DNA of 64,000 nucleotides from Cycas panzhihuaensis. Lineage: Eukaryota > Cycadophyta. Made by a program: the position numbers and the translations under genes. Below, piece after piece: positions 37,534 to 49,130 of this stretch; position 1 is the stretch's first letter; every line of letters starts with the position of its first letter. The notes beneath the pieces are model-generated. The model was given only the letters and a program-made list of their open reading frames with translations. It ran no database searches and was not told the origin of the DNA. The stretch lies in NCBI GenBank assembly GCA_023213395.1, contig CM041465.1:236785741-236849740 (forward strand), written 5' to 3'.

Positions 37534-37761
37534 CTACAATTTTAGAATCACAATGGAGGATGATAGGACCATGATGGAAATGAAGTGTATCAGTAAGGGT
37601 CTCAATAAGACTATATACTCCACTTTGTTATTTGTGGCCTCCAGTAAAAAGATCCTAGAATATATGAAATCATGCTTGAAAGGATCATAGATGATCCAAG
37701 TAGTTGCAAAAGGTCCTGAGTTACTGTGACTACCTCTATTTACGTAGATGAGAAGAGCCAT
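37534..37761 (-). pseudogene. TatB archaeal-type RNase H (aRNH), N-terminal half
   Basis: Open minus-strand frame of 75 codons. YVNRGSHSNSGPFATTWIIY is the first strand and loop of the fold, where D-G-G-S-R-G-N-P-G is expected, so the first catalytic Asp is Asn. ATNNKVEYIVLLRPLL is the helix that carries the Glu in N-N-E-A-E-Y; here the pattern is N-N-K-V-E-Y. The last part (SSSIVILKL) leads to the third acidic strand, but the frame ends before the Asp. The C-terminal half is not recognisable. It lies 3.9 kb after integrase and 0.6 kb before the 3' LTR. It corresponds to TatD 14908-15100 and to TatE near 62150. Confidence 0.8.
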
Positions 37762-38849
37762 GACAAAAGGGGGGACAAAAGTCTTAAGAAAAAAGAGTGG
37801 GAGAATAAAAGGTATATGGGGGACAATGAGTCGTGCTGATTATAATTACTCAAAAGGCCAATCATGAGAGGATATGAGAGCTTTGTGGCTAGGCTACTAA
37901 GCTTATGGAGGGATCACCTTGTAGAAGGAGAGGAGTAATCAAGGCTCATTATTGGGGCTTTAAGGTTGGTATAGGGCCAATTAGGGGCTCAACCAAGGGA
38001 TCAGATTCTATTAGGAGAAAACAAATCAGAATGGGTATAAAAAATGGAACCAACTTGCCAAAATAAGTCCATGGAGTATAAATATGGATAATGTTTTGAA
38101 TAAGTGAGAAATTAGGAGAGAAAAAGCCTCATGTGGAGGCCAAAGGAGGTGCCATAAATACTCAAAAAGGGGAGAAAAAATAACATCAAGGAGCTAAAAT
38201 AGGTTAGGACCCTAAAGGAAATAAGAATGAACCTAAGATGATGGTTGAAATGACTCAATCAGAATGGGGAAAGGTTTTGGAGCCTCAGATAACCCTACAA
38301 ATAAAGAGGGGATAGGTATAGAAAATTAATTTATTTCCATAATCATCGATTGGATTTTGAGGGAAGGAGATCTACTATGCCAACTTTATCACCCAGAGAT
38401 GAGCTCATTGGAAGAGATCCAATCGTTATATTATCACATAGAGAGAGGTGTCTAGACCATAATTAAGTGATGGTAGTAGTCAGGCCAGACTCGTTACATA
38501 GATCCTAATCCAACTTCTCTAATTTATTTCTTTCTACTGGTTGTTTTATCAATACAGGTTATGCCCATTAGGATGATTAAGAGGCTAAACTAGGGCTTTA
38601 AGAAGCCCTAGTCCTACTAGACTAGGATTTAGTCCATTTAGAATTAGTGTTATTTATTTTTTGTTAGCTTTTGTATTTATTAAGGGGAATATTTATGGTA
38701 CCATGATTTTGTTTACAGTACCGTAGATATTCTAGGGGGCCTAAGAACATATCTATAGGGCCCACTAATATATCTATGGTGCTACAAATATATTAGTGAG
38801 GCTAAGGTAGAAATAAGGTTGCTAATAAATTTTTTTACTTTTAGTTACT
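37762..38849 (-). other. TatB spacer between aRNH and antisense tract
   Basis: About 1.1 kb without a supported gene. It is purine-rich on the plus strand (many GGA, AGG, GAAA words). Nothing matches a known domain. Confidence 0.4.
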
Positions 38850-40730
38850 TTTTAAGATGATTAACACTACCAAAGATGGAACTTATGACTTTGTTATGTA
38901 GCATATTATTGTCTGACAACATATTGATGATTTTTAGGCTGTGATGGCAATGGAGAACTGCAAGAACATAGGATCAATGATGGTAGGGTTTATTGAGATG
39001 ATGAATAAGGGAGAGTAGGATATACTATGGCATTATGGGCTACTTTAGTTAGTCTAATCATAACAGTATACATCAGACTAGGTACCACTATTTGATATCA
39101 TCTCCTATTAGGAAGACGAAGGTATGTATTTCATCTCCCATTGGTAGAAGGCATCACCATCGACCTCGTGGATGTTAAGAGGATCATGGAGGTGCCTACT
39201 GGCAGAGCACTAGTGGTCATAGGGACATTGCCCAACACAGATGTAATACATCAAGAGGTAGCTAGATTTTTTTATAGTAGGGGTGGCTAGGATTGGAGAG
39301 GGCTACTATTAAGATCTATTATTTTGTTAAGGATTCCTCAGGTGAGGAAGATGATCATTTTAATGATTTTATTCTAGATTTCCCAAGAATAGAACTATAG
39401 GGACATCCTCGAAAGGTGGATGAGCATCATTAGGGGATATGAGGTAGGAGAGAGGTTTGATTGGGCCACGTTGATTATGGCCAACCTTACTGCTCAACTA
39501 GATCAAATTCGAGCTACAAGATGAGGGGAACTATCATGCTGCTCCCTACTTTAGTGCTAATTCTTCAATTACTTTTGAGGAGTGGGGCTAGTGATAGGAC
39601 CATAACCCATAGTAGTTAGCACCCCTTTCCTCCATAGATACCCATCACATTTCAGGAGCATAGGAGAGCCTTCCTAAGTCAGGAGGTCAGTAGAAGTTAC
39701 ATCCCTAGATCTACTCATGCTAGATGATTACATGAGTCATTTGTATCATACCATCCATTGGGATAATGATGCAAGGGATGGAGAGGCTATAAGACCTACA
39801 GAGATCCTAATAGTAGAGTTAGGAGAGGAGGGCTAGGGAGACGTGCCCACTGATATAAAGATAGAGGTAGTATTAGCAACTGTAGGAGAGGTAGATATGG
39901 TTGTAACAGGGGAGGAGCCCATAGGGGCCAATGAGGTAGAGGCTAGAGAGGGCCTAAGAGTAGAGGATATAGTAGTTAAAGAAGTACTAGCCACACTAAG
40001 AGGTGAGTTTTTCTTTTTTATAGCTATAGTTTTGATATATATATATATATATATATAGTTAAGTGATTTATGATTTTATGGTTTATTAATATAGATTTTA
40101 TTTTACCCTCTATATAGACACATGGATTTATATGGATGGTAGGTGGATAGAGCATAGGGGAGTTGGTTAGGAGGGCCATATTAGAGTTGTTCTTATAGGT
40201 ATATGAAGAAGGACAACCTCATATCATAGATAGTAGGGAGCTGGGCTCAATAGGGTTCCATACAACAGTGTTTGCCCCCATCATTTGAGTTAAAGATATA
40301 TGAGCTATGGAGGCCTAAGAGAGATAGATAAAGAGGGATCAACTCTAAATAGAGAGGGACTAGCTACAAGCTCAGGTATAAAATCTGGAGGCCCAAGCAT
40401 ATGCAAGAGGAGTAAAGATAGTAGTTATACTAGTAGAGGTGGCTCTTGGAGTTGAGGTAAGGATAACAATTCTAGAGATCCAACTAGTAGAGGCTTAGAG
40501 GTGCTTGTCTGGGGCATAGGAGAATCATGACTGGCTTCAAGAGACCTAGGGTTGGTTAGTAGAGATGCTGGAAGGAGAGAACACATGTTAGGAGAGAGAG
40601 ACCACCTACAGGAGTGCTATGACAAACTGGTGGAGTAGATGGTAGCTAAGTCCTCATGTAGTCAAACACACATAATGATACCATCCTAGAGGAGGAATCG
40701 AGATGAGGAGAGTGAGGTTAGGACCTTACG
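38850..40730 (+). pseudogene. TatB antisense coding-like tract with intron-like gap
   Basis: Lies on the strand opposite to TatB gag-pol. Coding-like pieces on the plus strand: HLPLVEGITIDLVDVKRIM at about 39140-39200, an ILERWMSIIRGYEVGERFDW segment near 39400-39460 continuing with ANLTAQLDQIRATR, LMLDDYMSHLYHTIHWDND at about 39715-39775, and the open frame 39843-40058, an acidic stretch. A GTGAGT donor at 40003 and an AG at 40117 bound a 115-base AT-rich gap. After it, VRRAILELFL is followed by IIDSRELGSIGFHT. TatD has the same layout (acidic stretch, gap, V-R-R segment). Tat elements are known to carry additional ORFs after integrase, some antisense. I cannot name the product. Confidence 0.55.
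40003..40117 (+). other. Intron-like segment in the TatB antisense tract
   Basis: 115 bp, GAG/GTGAGT at the left and CTATATAG at the right, very AT-rich, including a TA run (40036-40058). A 95-bp gap with GTATGT and ATAG sits at the equivalent place in TatD (16767-16673). Phase could not be checked because the flanking frames are damaged. Confidence 0.45.
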
Positions 40731-41605
40731 ATAAATTAAGAGGAGCCTCAAAGGGGCCTAGTCACTTAGAGATAGAGTAAGACAGGTAGATGGGGACACT
40801 CCATGATAACAATATACCACTTAGGTGGTTTTGCATCATAACTCTGATGAGATGAAAGCTTCAGACCTCTATGGGATTCTATACCACACATGTATGATTA
40901 TATATCCCATGTAAAGATTCTATCTCCTAGGGTACATTGTGCCTATACACATTATACTACTATTATTAATCATTATGTATGTATGTATATATATATACAT
41001 ATATATATGTAAAGGAGAGGACTATATTAGTAGCCCATTCTGACATGGATTATTGATTTATTTTGATTATTGTATATGTATGGATGCATGAGTACATGAT
41101 GTAGATATATAGATGTGTATAAACTTTGTTATATTATATATTCTCTTACATATCTTTTTTGTTGCACGGCATGGCACTCACATAAGGCACACATGATCAC
41201 CCTTTATGCTAGGTAGTCTCATGTGGTCCTAGGGTGAGGTGATCATGTTTCCCTTAGAAGGCAAAATAGCAATCCAGGCAGAAAGGAGAGTAAAAATGGG
41301 TATAGATGACCCAAGAGCATAAAAAAGGGATAGAGTCTATCCTAAGAAGCCTTCTCTATATACCAAATTATGCTTGGGAGTAGATAGAGTTGCTTTCTAA
41401 AGAAGGGGCCGAACATGAGCGTGGAGACATGCCCCTATAGTGACATGTTTACCACCACTCATGGACTAAAAGAAGGGCTCTGCTTCTTGAGGGGAGATAT
41501 GATACCTTTAGAAAGAAGAATAGCTAACCTAACAATAAATAGAGCCACTAAAAACTTGAATATTTACTATGCCCCCAGCAAGGATACTCAATATTATATT
41601 TGAGA

Positions 41606-41629
41606 GGTAGTTTAGGCTCATTTTAGAGT
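41606..41629 (-). repeat. 24-bp motif after TatB integrase
   Basis: Plus strand GGTAGTTTAGGCTCATTTTAGAGT is read exactly the same in TatE at 63880-63903. Diverged copies are on the plus strand of TatD at 15340 and 15891, that is, in the same orientation relative to each element. Confidence 0.8.
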
Positions 41630-41679
41630 AAAGGATAGGCTTTCTTTCTACTCAGAAGGAGAAAGAATCAACCATATAA

Positions 41680-43480
41680 ATTCTTTAGGAACTTTCCATT
41701 TATGGCTTTTTCAAACTTAAGGCCCTCTAATGTAGCTATCCTATATGCACCATTGTTGAGGCTCTCAAGAATAACAAAAGGGCCCACCCATTTGGGGCTA
41801 AATTTAGATAAGTAATTGTAGAGTTATTCTAGCTTGAGGACTTGGTCCCTAAGATTCAAGGGATAAAAGTGTACATGTTTGTTGTATGCCCTTTATGCCC
41901 TCACCTTGGATGCTAGGTTAGCTTGTTATGTGGCCAAACATCTTTCATCCAAGGTCTTAAGGTCGAGGAGGCTGCCTAGTGGCACCATTCTTCATTGATG
42001 AACTCTTTAAGGGATACCCTTAAAGAAGGGGTGTCAACCTCTAAAGGCAAAACTACTTTGATTTCATAAACCAAGGAGAAAGTTGTCATCCTTATAGTGG
42101 TGCAAATTAAGGTGTGATAGGCCCATAAAGCCAAATGAAGTTGAATGTGCCAATCTCTTTGAGGTTGGGCAATGATTTTCTTTAGAATATTGATTAGGGT
42201 TTTATTAAAAGATTCAATTTGGCCATTGGCCTATAGGTAATAAGGAGATAAGGCCTTATGAGAGATCTTAAATTTCTCATAAAGATTGTCCATCTCCTTA
42301 TTATAGAATGGGGTTCCATTATTTGTAATGAGGATATCAAATACCCTAAATTGATAGATAATGTGTTGATATAAAAAGGTGGGAATCATCTTGTTAGTTA
42401 TAGAAGACAACAAAATGGCTTTAGCCCATTTGTTGAAGTACTCTATTACAATTAAAATAAATTTATGTTGGAATAAGGTGTTGAGAATACAAGGTCCTAA
42501 CCCTTTAACCACTACCAAGATCTATTACATTCTTATAACTAGTTACAAAAATCGAAACTTAAAATTACTTGCAAGTTCTAAAATTAAAGATTATACAATA
42601 ATAAGAATATGAAAGCCAAACATCACATGTGCACCTGATATAATATGGTAAAACCTTAGCAGTGTGCTAGGGAAACATCCACACAGGAAAGGTATCGATC
42701 TTTATTATTGTAGAATGGAGAAATAATACATCACAGTTACAGAGTGCTCTTAGGAACAATAACCAGCCATTACCCTCATCATAGTTATATTGCATTACAT
42801 CACAACATAATAAGAAAAACCCTAAAATGAGCTACATGAGAGGAACATCTAAGACCTAAATCTCAACTATAGAATCTAGGGTATTTGTATCGAACCACCC
42901 TAATTCTCTTTATATTTTGATAAGGTTTATATGGTTAATTTTTTGGGTTGGGGGCTATCACCCCTGAACCCCCTCCTAACGGGGGTGTTCCACTCCCCCC
43001 GCACCCCCCGGCCAAGGGGGGCTCCCACCCCTCTTGGAACCCCTCGAGAAAGATTAGGGGGGGAAACTGTGCTGAAAATATGCCATAATTTTAGCCCCAT
43101 AATTGTTGTCATAATACCCAACATAAGGAAGGTAAAGTAATGGCTCTGATTAAATCTAATCCCTATTTGGAGAAAGGCCATAGGGACATGATAGCATAAA
43201 ATGCCTTGAAGGGCTGGTGGATAACATTGGCATGGTCTTGGCATTTACATTAATATTGCACATATGCATGGGTATCCTTAAATAAGGATGGCTAATAGTA
43301 TCCCATATGAAAGGTTCTTTGGGCCATAGATTAGCCTTCAAGGTGGCTTCTACAAATGCCACTATGGAATTCGTGGAGAATCTGGTTAGTCTCCTCAAGA
43401 TTATAGTAATAGAGGAGAACACCATCAAAGGACCACTTATATAATACATCCTATATAAGGAAGTATTGTTAAGCGATAGC
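41680..43480 (-). pseudogene. TatB integrase, split by a solo LTR
   Basis: The zinc domain is in the frame 43449-43156 (FHSGICRGHLEGQSMAQRTF-like sequence when local shifts are allowed, and MPMLSTSPSRHFML in the open frame). The core is interrupted at 43124 by the solo LTR and resumes at 42478 with HKFILIVIEYFNKWAKAILL. The second catalytic position reads ILITNNGTPFYNKEMDNLYE at about 42345-42286; D-N-G has become N-N-G. Then come KFKISHKALSPYYL, a GPY-like PKWVGPFVILESLNNGAYRI at about 41835-41776, and the C-terminal KFLKNLYG. The integrase is dead by mutation and by insertion. Confidence 0.9.
42479..43123 (-). repeat. Solo LTR of the CopC family
   Basis: 645 bp with inverted ends TGTTG...CAACA and a 5-bp duplication TAAGG on both sides (42474-42478 and 43124-43128). 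It aligns end to end with both CopC LTRs. No internal sequence, primer site or purine tract adjoins it, so it is the product of LTR-LTR recombination. A TATAAA is present on the minus strand (42931-42926). The C-rich block at 42960-43070 is the family's G-rich promoter-side segment. Orientation is the same as CopC. Confidence 0.96.
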
Positions 43481-44180
43481 CCTAATATGCAACTTCACCT
43501 TATTACTAGCATTAGCTGGGTATTATTGTTAAGGTATTGTATGATGTCCCCATACCATTTTCTATTAGCTAATAAATGGGGGGATGAGTGTTGGAGATCT
43601 AAGATGGGCTTGTCTAGCAATGAATCATTAACTAATACCTTGAGAATTAGGGATGGAGCCATCAACTAATAGTTCTAAGGTCACATTCTTAAAGGAGGAT
43701 GGCCCATTTGCCTGCTCTTGTCAAGTCTAACTAGGTCAAGAGATATCTTAAAGGATTAGATTGGATGATCACATGAGAGACATTCCTTAAGAGATAGTGC
43801 CTAAACTTCTTAGTAGCATGGACTAATGCTAAGCATTCCTTTCTGACTGGTGGTTAGTTTAATTCTACAACCACTAACATGAGACTAGTGAAATAGATGA
43901 CCCTCTTGATTTTGAAATCATATTCTTGGGCTAACATAGCTCCTAAGGATTAATTAGTCACTGAGGTATACAAGATAAAAGAATAGTCAAAGAGGGGAGG
44001 GGTTAACACCGATGTGGATATAAGAGCCTACTTGAGCTCTTAAAATACCTCTTGGACCTTAGGAGACTAAATGAATAGAGATCCCTTCTTCAACAAATTA
44101 GTTAAGGGTTTGGAGTTTATAACAAAATCCACTAAAAAGTGCTTCGAGAATCTCAATCTCCCCAAGAATGACTTAATTTA
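43481..44180 (-). pseudogene. TatB RNase H (pol-linked)
   Basis: The corresponding plus-strand sequence aligns with TatA 833-1440, for example AGATTGGATGATCAC at 43759-43773 beside GGATTGAATGATCAC in TatA at 1072-1086, and ACTTCTTAGTAGCATGGACTAATGCTAAGC at 43806 beside the TatA version at 1119. Minus-strand reading is interrupted by many stops and no catalytic residue can be assigned. It lies between RT and the integrase zinc domain with no space for another domain. Confidence 0.8.
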
Positions 44181-45010
44181 TTATTGAGTTCTTTTGGGAG
44201 GTATCTTAATAATAGATTTAACCTTGTTGGGATTAATCTTGATTCCTTGTTGAGAGACAAGGAAGCCTAGGAGCTTACTAGTTGTTACCATAAAATGTAT
44301 TTAAGCAAGTTTAAGCTAACATGATACTTGTGGAACCTTGTAAAAGTAGCTCTATGGTGCGCAGGATGATTGGCCCTCTTATGGGAGAGGCCCATTATAT
44401 TGTCCATAAATACTATGAGGGTTTTATTTATAAGATCATGAAAAATAAACTACATTGCCCTTTGGTAGGTGGCACTTGCATTCTTTAACCCAAAGGGTAT
44501 GGACTTATGGGTAAATGTCTCCCATGGAGTAATGAAGATTGTCTTGTGATAGTCATTGGGATATATTTAGATCTGGTTATAACCCAAGAAGTTGTCCATT
44601 AAGGACATGACTTCAAAGATAATGGTTTGATCAATAATTTAATAGATAAATGGGAGAGGGAAGTTGTCCTTAGGACAAGCTTTATTAATATCTTAAAAAT
44701 CAACACAAATCCTAATCTTCCTATTCCTTTTAGTAATGGGGATGATGTTGGAGACCCATTTGGGGTAATAAATGGAAGTGATAAGTCCTACATCTAGTAG
44801 CTTCTCCACTTCTATTTTAATAGTAGTTGATAGTTTAGGATATAAAGGGCATTATTTTTATTACATGGGATGATCACCTAAGATGGTGGTAAGGTTGTGG
44901 GTCATGATGCTAGGATCTATACCCTTCGTATTTGAGTAATCCCATATAAAAATGTCACGAAATTCTTAGAATAATGAGGTTTATTCCTTTATCTCTTGAG
45001 GGGAGCACTC
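44180..45010 (-). pseudogene. TatB reverse transcriptase
   Basis: Aligns with TatA RT along its whole length. The catalytic box reads LIVFMDNIMGLSHKRA at about 44420-44373: FMDD has become FMDN by one G-to-A change, which would inactivate the enzyme. After it, KYHVSLNLLKYIL is the connection start. Upstream, the plus-strand segment 44660-44700 corresponds to N-A-C-P-K-D-N-F-P-L-P, and 44745-44800 to the finger with the P-K-W-V-S-N-I block. Frames are better kept than in TatA, but stops are frequent. Confidence 0.9.
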
Positions 45011-45900
45011 TGCCCCAACCTTGATGACTATGTTGGGGACATCGATAATGTCTTTGGTTTCCCCCACATATATGGAATTCCCTTCCTCAAAGTGAAGGGG
45101 TGCTTAGTCAATTAGAGGGAGAGGGAGAGTGTCTGACTAGTTTGGGTTAGCAAGGGGTGAAACCAAGCACTTCTAGAAACCAAGCCTATGGTGGTCAAAA
45201 GGAATATTAGGTATGAAACCCACTAGGCACTCTAATAAGGCCTCATCATTCTTAAAGCAATCTATCCTATGGATAGTCTTACTTAATGGGAATACAGGAG
45301 GAGGCATAGGGGTGATAGGCCTATAGCGGTCAACCTACCACTCCACATTATCAGGGGACTCCTTAGAGGAGTTTGAGGGTAACCTCCTATGTCACTGTAT
45401 CCTACTCCATGGGGGGAAGCTGGCTAGGATTAGGGTCATAAATAATAGTCTCATCATGCAAGGAAAAAGACTTCTCATCCTCTTTATCTATGGAGGATGA
45501 TGAGGATTGGGGAGTAGGAGATGACCAGATAGGTTAGGGATTTAGGCAAATGATGAGTTTAATGGTGCATGGATCCTAGGATGAAGTGGGAGAGGTATTA
45601 TCCTCATGGTGGATCCTAGGTTAGGATGTAGGACACTAAGAAGGATGAGAGGGATGCTTCCTTCATATGTTGAGGAAGGATATAGGGCAAGGAAGATCCT
45701 CGTCATCGTCATTGGACTATTGGTCACTCATGATGGCATGGTACCCATAACTCCCAATGCTAATAGGGGTAAAACATATCAGGTTAGATGGGGAAGGATG
45801 TATTTCCTCTACTTCTTAGGTGTTTTGAACATTGTTAGGGTAAGGGATCAATGGGGCAGATAGAGCCTCAACCTTATCAGTTGGCCTAAGATTACTTAAC
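45011..45900 (-). other. TatB protease-RT linker
   Basis: About 0.9 kb of degenerate linker matching TatA 2300-3000 in order. The best kept piece is at 45078-45100. Open frames here on the plus strand (45606-45863) are shadows. Confidence 0.55.
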
Positions 45901-46600
45901 AAGGTTATTGAGGTAGTCAACTAGTAGGAGTTTCATGAAAGTTAAACTTTATTCATCCTTCATAAACAAATTTGAGTTATGCCCATATAGAGGAATAAAC
46001 TACCCCCACTTGTTTGAGCCATAAACATCCTAATAAGAAGTTGTATTCTATGTCTATATCAAAGACTATAATGTCCATTTAGACAGTCTTATCCTCTAGG
46101 GTAAGGGGGATTGACACCATTTCCAAGGGTGCCTTCTCACTACCATCATAGACTTGGCATCACCATGGGACTAGTTTAAGAGCCCCTATCCTTAACTCCT
46201 CTACCATGTGAACCAGCATGGTATTAACTAAGCAACCATTATCTATAATGGTCCTCCTTAAGGTAAAATTTGGGGTGTCTATAGTAATGGTGAAAGGGTA
46301 GTGCCACTGACATCCCCTTTTATTAGTAGGAGGGAGGTTTCTCAGGTCAAAAGTGATGAGGGATACCCCACTTAAGGTGGTGCCTACTAAGTGAGCTAGG
46401 GTATCATTTTGACCTAATGCCTTAAGGAGAAGGGTTTATTGCTCAGGGCAACACCGCAGGACATCCATCATGGACATACTTATGGCTACAGTATGAAACG
46501 TTTTGATAATCGAGAAGGTTTTCCCCTTCCTAATGGGTTGGGGAAGTACCCTCCTAAAATCATAGCATCCCAAATGGACAAGAACAGTCTTAAAGATCGT
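45900..46600 (-). pseudogene. TatB protease
   Basis: Retropepsin-like domain. The active site reads TIIDNGCLVNTML at 46256-46218, with the catalytic Asp kept and the Ser of D-N-G-S replaced by Cys. The second motif lies at about 46080-46000: IDIEYNFLLGCLWLKQVGVV, in which the usual R-P-W is C-L-W. Both motifs pair with TatA 3379-3347 and 3210-3130. The flanking sequence is on the correct strand between gag and linker. Some stops are present. Confidence 0.85.
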
Positions 46601-49130
46601 GGGGATCTCTATAGGTAGATAACTTGAGGATGGGTTTTGTTAGGGTGTAGAGGCCTTGGCAGCCTTCTTTGAGACCTTATAATAGGGTATAAGGGGGTAG
46701 TCTTAAGCATTTGAATCACTCTCTTCCATTTATTTTTAGGTTGAGAGGATGAAGGGTGTTGAGATCTAGGGCTTGGTATAGAGGATGATTCCCTTGTCCC
46801 CTTCCCCTTTTCTTTATTGAAAGAAGGGTTGGGAGATTGGCCCTTATTCCTCACCCTCCTATTCTAAGTGGGTAGATCCTATTCCCTATGGTTAAGAAAC
46901 TAATCCCTATGGAAAAGTTGGTCTAAGTTGGGCTTAAAGGCCCTTTTAGAGGAGGCATCATGATATGGTTCAAGCTCTGGGTGCTACATCTAGCATTATG
47001 AGTCCCCATGAAGGCACTCCCCATGCACAAAACACCATTTCTTCTTAAGAGGAGGTTTTTCCTTCTTCTCTTAAGAAGCTTACATACTCCTACCTTTAGG
47101 TGGCAAGGTATGGGAGGCTTGGTGGACAAGTATATGAGACTTAAAAGAATATTGAGAGGGATGGAGCTTTCATACATTTAAAGGAATGTACGACCGAGGT
47201 TAGGGGATCCAAGGTCCTATTAGTCATGTTGTTAGGAGCCTTGGAGGATGTTGTTGGGTCCTTTATTCATGTGAAGGAAGGGATACCTTACAATGCTATA
47301 ACTACTTTAGATACTTCTTTAGATTGGCTTAGATCACAATAGCCTCTAATGCTAAGTATTTAGCTATGGCAGTGTCATAGGTAGTCACCCCAATCTTGAG
47401 GACTTCAATGTGAACTTCATGGTGAAGGGAATTGGTGAAAATATCTCACTTTAATTCCTTAGGCAACGTGGCCTTGGAGGAATGGAGGAGATCATGAAAA
47501 TACCTAACAAAGTCATGATTAAGCCCATCATGATCTTGTTTAATAGAAAGTAGGGATTTGACTCTATTTTTAAATGGGTGAGCTATGTCAAAGTAATTGA
47601 TAAACTCGACTACAAGCTGTTAGAAAGTGTGAATGGAATGGGTAGGGAGATGATAGAACCACTTAAGCAGGTCTCCTTGCAAAGATCTAGGGAATAGTTA
47701 TATTAAAATATGATCATAGTCCTAGTAGTCGATATGTGCCATGGTAAAGCCCCTAACATGCTTGATTAGGTCCTATGATGAGGTGCCATCAAACTTGGGC
47801 ATTTAAAGAGGGTGATGCAGTAGGTTGGTCCTAAGGGCCTCAACAAAAAGATGAGTTGACTTATAGTCATTAAAGGAGCAAGCCTTGATTGGGATAAAGG
47901 GTTGACTTGAGGTATGGGGGGAGGTAGATACAGATACCCAACACTACCATAAGGAGGTTGGGTATATGAAGGATAACAATTCCCACATATTTGGTGGGAG
48001 GGGTTGTCCCTATTTATGGGTAGGCTAGATAAGGAGCAGGTGGGTGAGAGGGCCTTATCCTGCTCTAAGGATGCACCATATAAGTGGTGATGGAATATAG
48101 GTATAGCCCCTAAGGGGGTGGCACATGGGAATAAGGGATATGAGGGGGAATAGATCCCCCTTGCAAAGGAGTTGTATACAAGGTTATACAAGTAGATGAT
48201 GATATGGGATAAGAAACAGGGTTTTTCCCATAAGGTTTGCTTATAAGATGTGCAACACCATAAGGATAGAGGAGATCCACCTCATAGGTGGGAAGAGGGT
48301 TAGGCCCTTCATGCCCTCAAGGCTAGGATGTGTATCCTAGGGGTACATAGAGGGATGGGTCCATGAGTCATGGATGAGGGTGCATGGGGATGAATCCTCC
48401 ATGACCTAAGGTATGGGAGTGGAAAGGTACTTTAGGTCAGATTAAAGAGGTATGGGCCACGATGGATTATGGCATAGCATCTTGGCTAGGAGGGGGCATG
48501 CTTAATCCTATCTGAGAGATAGTCATGCCCTAAGAAGTCCCGTGAATCAAGGGAACATTCACAGATGAAAGAGCTATAGGAATAGTCCCTATCATTGATG
48601 AAGAGGTAGGTTGGGATGAAGTAAATAGAAGGGAGGCTGAAGAAAGTGGGGCGGTGCTCTAAAGGAGGCCCTATAACTACTTCAAAGGTGGTTGGGCACT
48701 CATGGCCTTGAAACACTATAGTAATACTTCCATCAAATCTACAAAAGGAGTTCCAACATGTTCATATGAGGTAGAAGGTTCCTTGTGCTGAGTGGAACTC
48801 GACAATTGCTCATTTTGGGTCCTCTCATCAAGGTGAGAGTAATCCATGGGGTAGGATCCTCCTACATCATGTGTAAGATAAGGATGGAAATCTAGATGTA
48901 TTTGAACATCTGGATAATAGATAGGATCCTTGCCCTTTTTGGTGGGATCCTAAGGAGGGTATGAAGTTTGTTGGTAAGCATTAGAGGCATAAGAATAATA
49001 TGTCCAATTTGATGACTATCTTTCTATTACCGATTCAGAATTAGATGAAATAATAGAGGAGTAGAGGGGTTCTTCTTCTATGGGAGAAAGACCATGTAAG
49101 TGACAAGATAAGCATTACATTCATTCCCTA
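46600..49130 (-). pseudogene. TatB gag
   Basis: Long gag of about 840 codons. The N-terminus near 49090 has SPIEEEPLYSSIISSNSE, matching TatA. Proline- and tyrosine-rich sequence follows (48191-47766, with PPPIPQVNPLSQ). The capsid core at 47800-47300 includes HVRGFTMAHID, LFPRSLQGDLLKWFYHLPTH, VEFINYFDIAHPF and NHDFVRYFHDL. The zinc knuckle at about 47045-46995 reads C-F-V-H-G-E-C-L-H-G-D-S-x-C, so C-x2-H-x4-H-x4-C is complete apart from a stop in place of Arg. The C-terminus is serine- and lysine-rich (46854-46609). Stops are mostly of the C-to-T type. Confidence 0.87.

Noticed and set aside
39843-40058. A membrane protein from the hydrophobic end of the 71-codon frame
   Set aside because: The hydrophobic part (FFFFIAIVLIYIYIYI) is read-through of the intron-like, TA-rich gap.
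40003-40117. Intron in the TatB antisense tract as a firm call
   Set aside because: The flanking frames are damaged and the joining phase could not be confirmed, so it is listed only as intron-like.
42950-43075. GC-rich C-run block as rDNA or an organelle insert
   Set aside because: The same block occurs in both CopC LTRs at the same position, so it belongs to the LTR.
45606-45863. Plus-strand 85-codon frame as a gene
   Set aside because: It is antisense to the TatB protease-RT linker and has no conserved relative in TatA.
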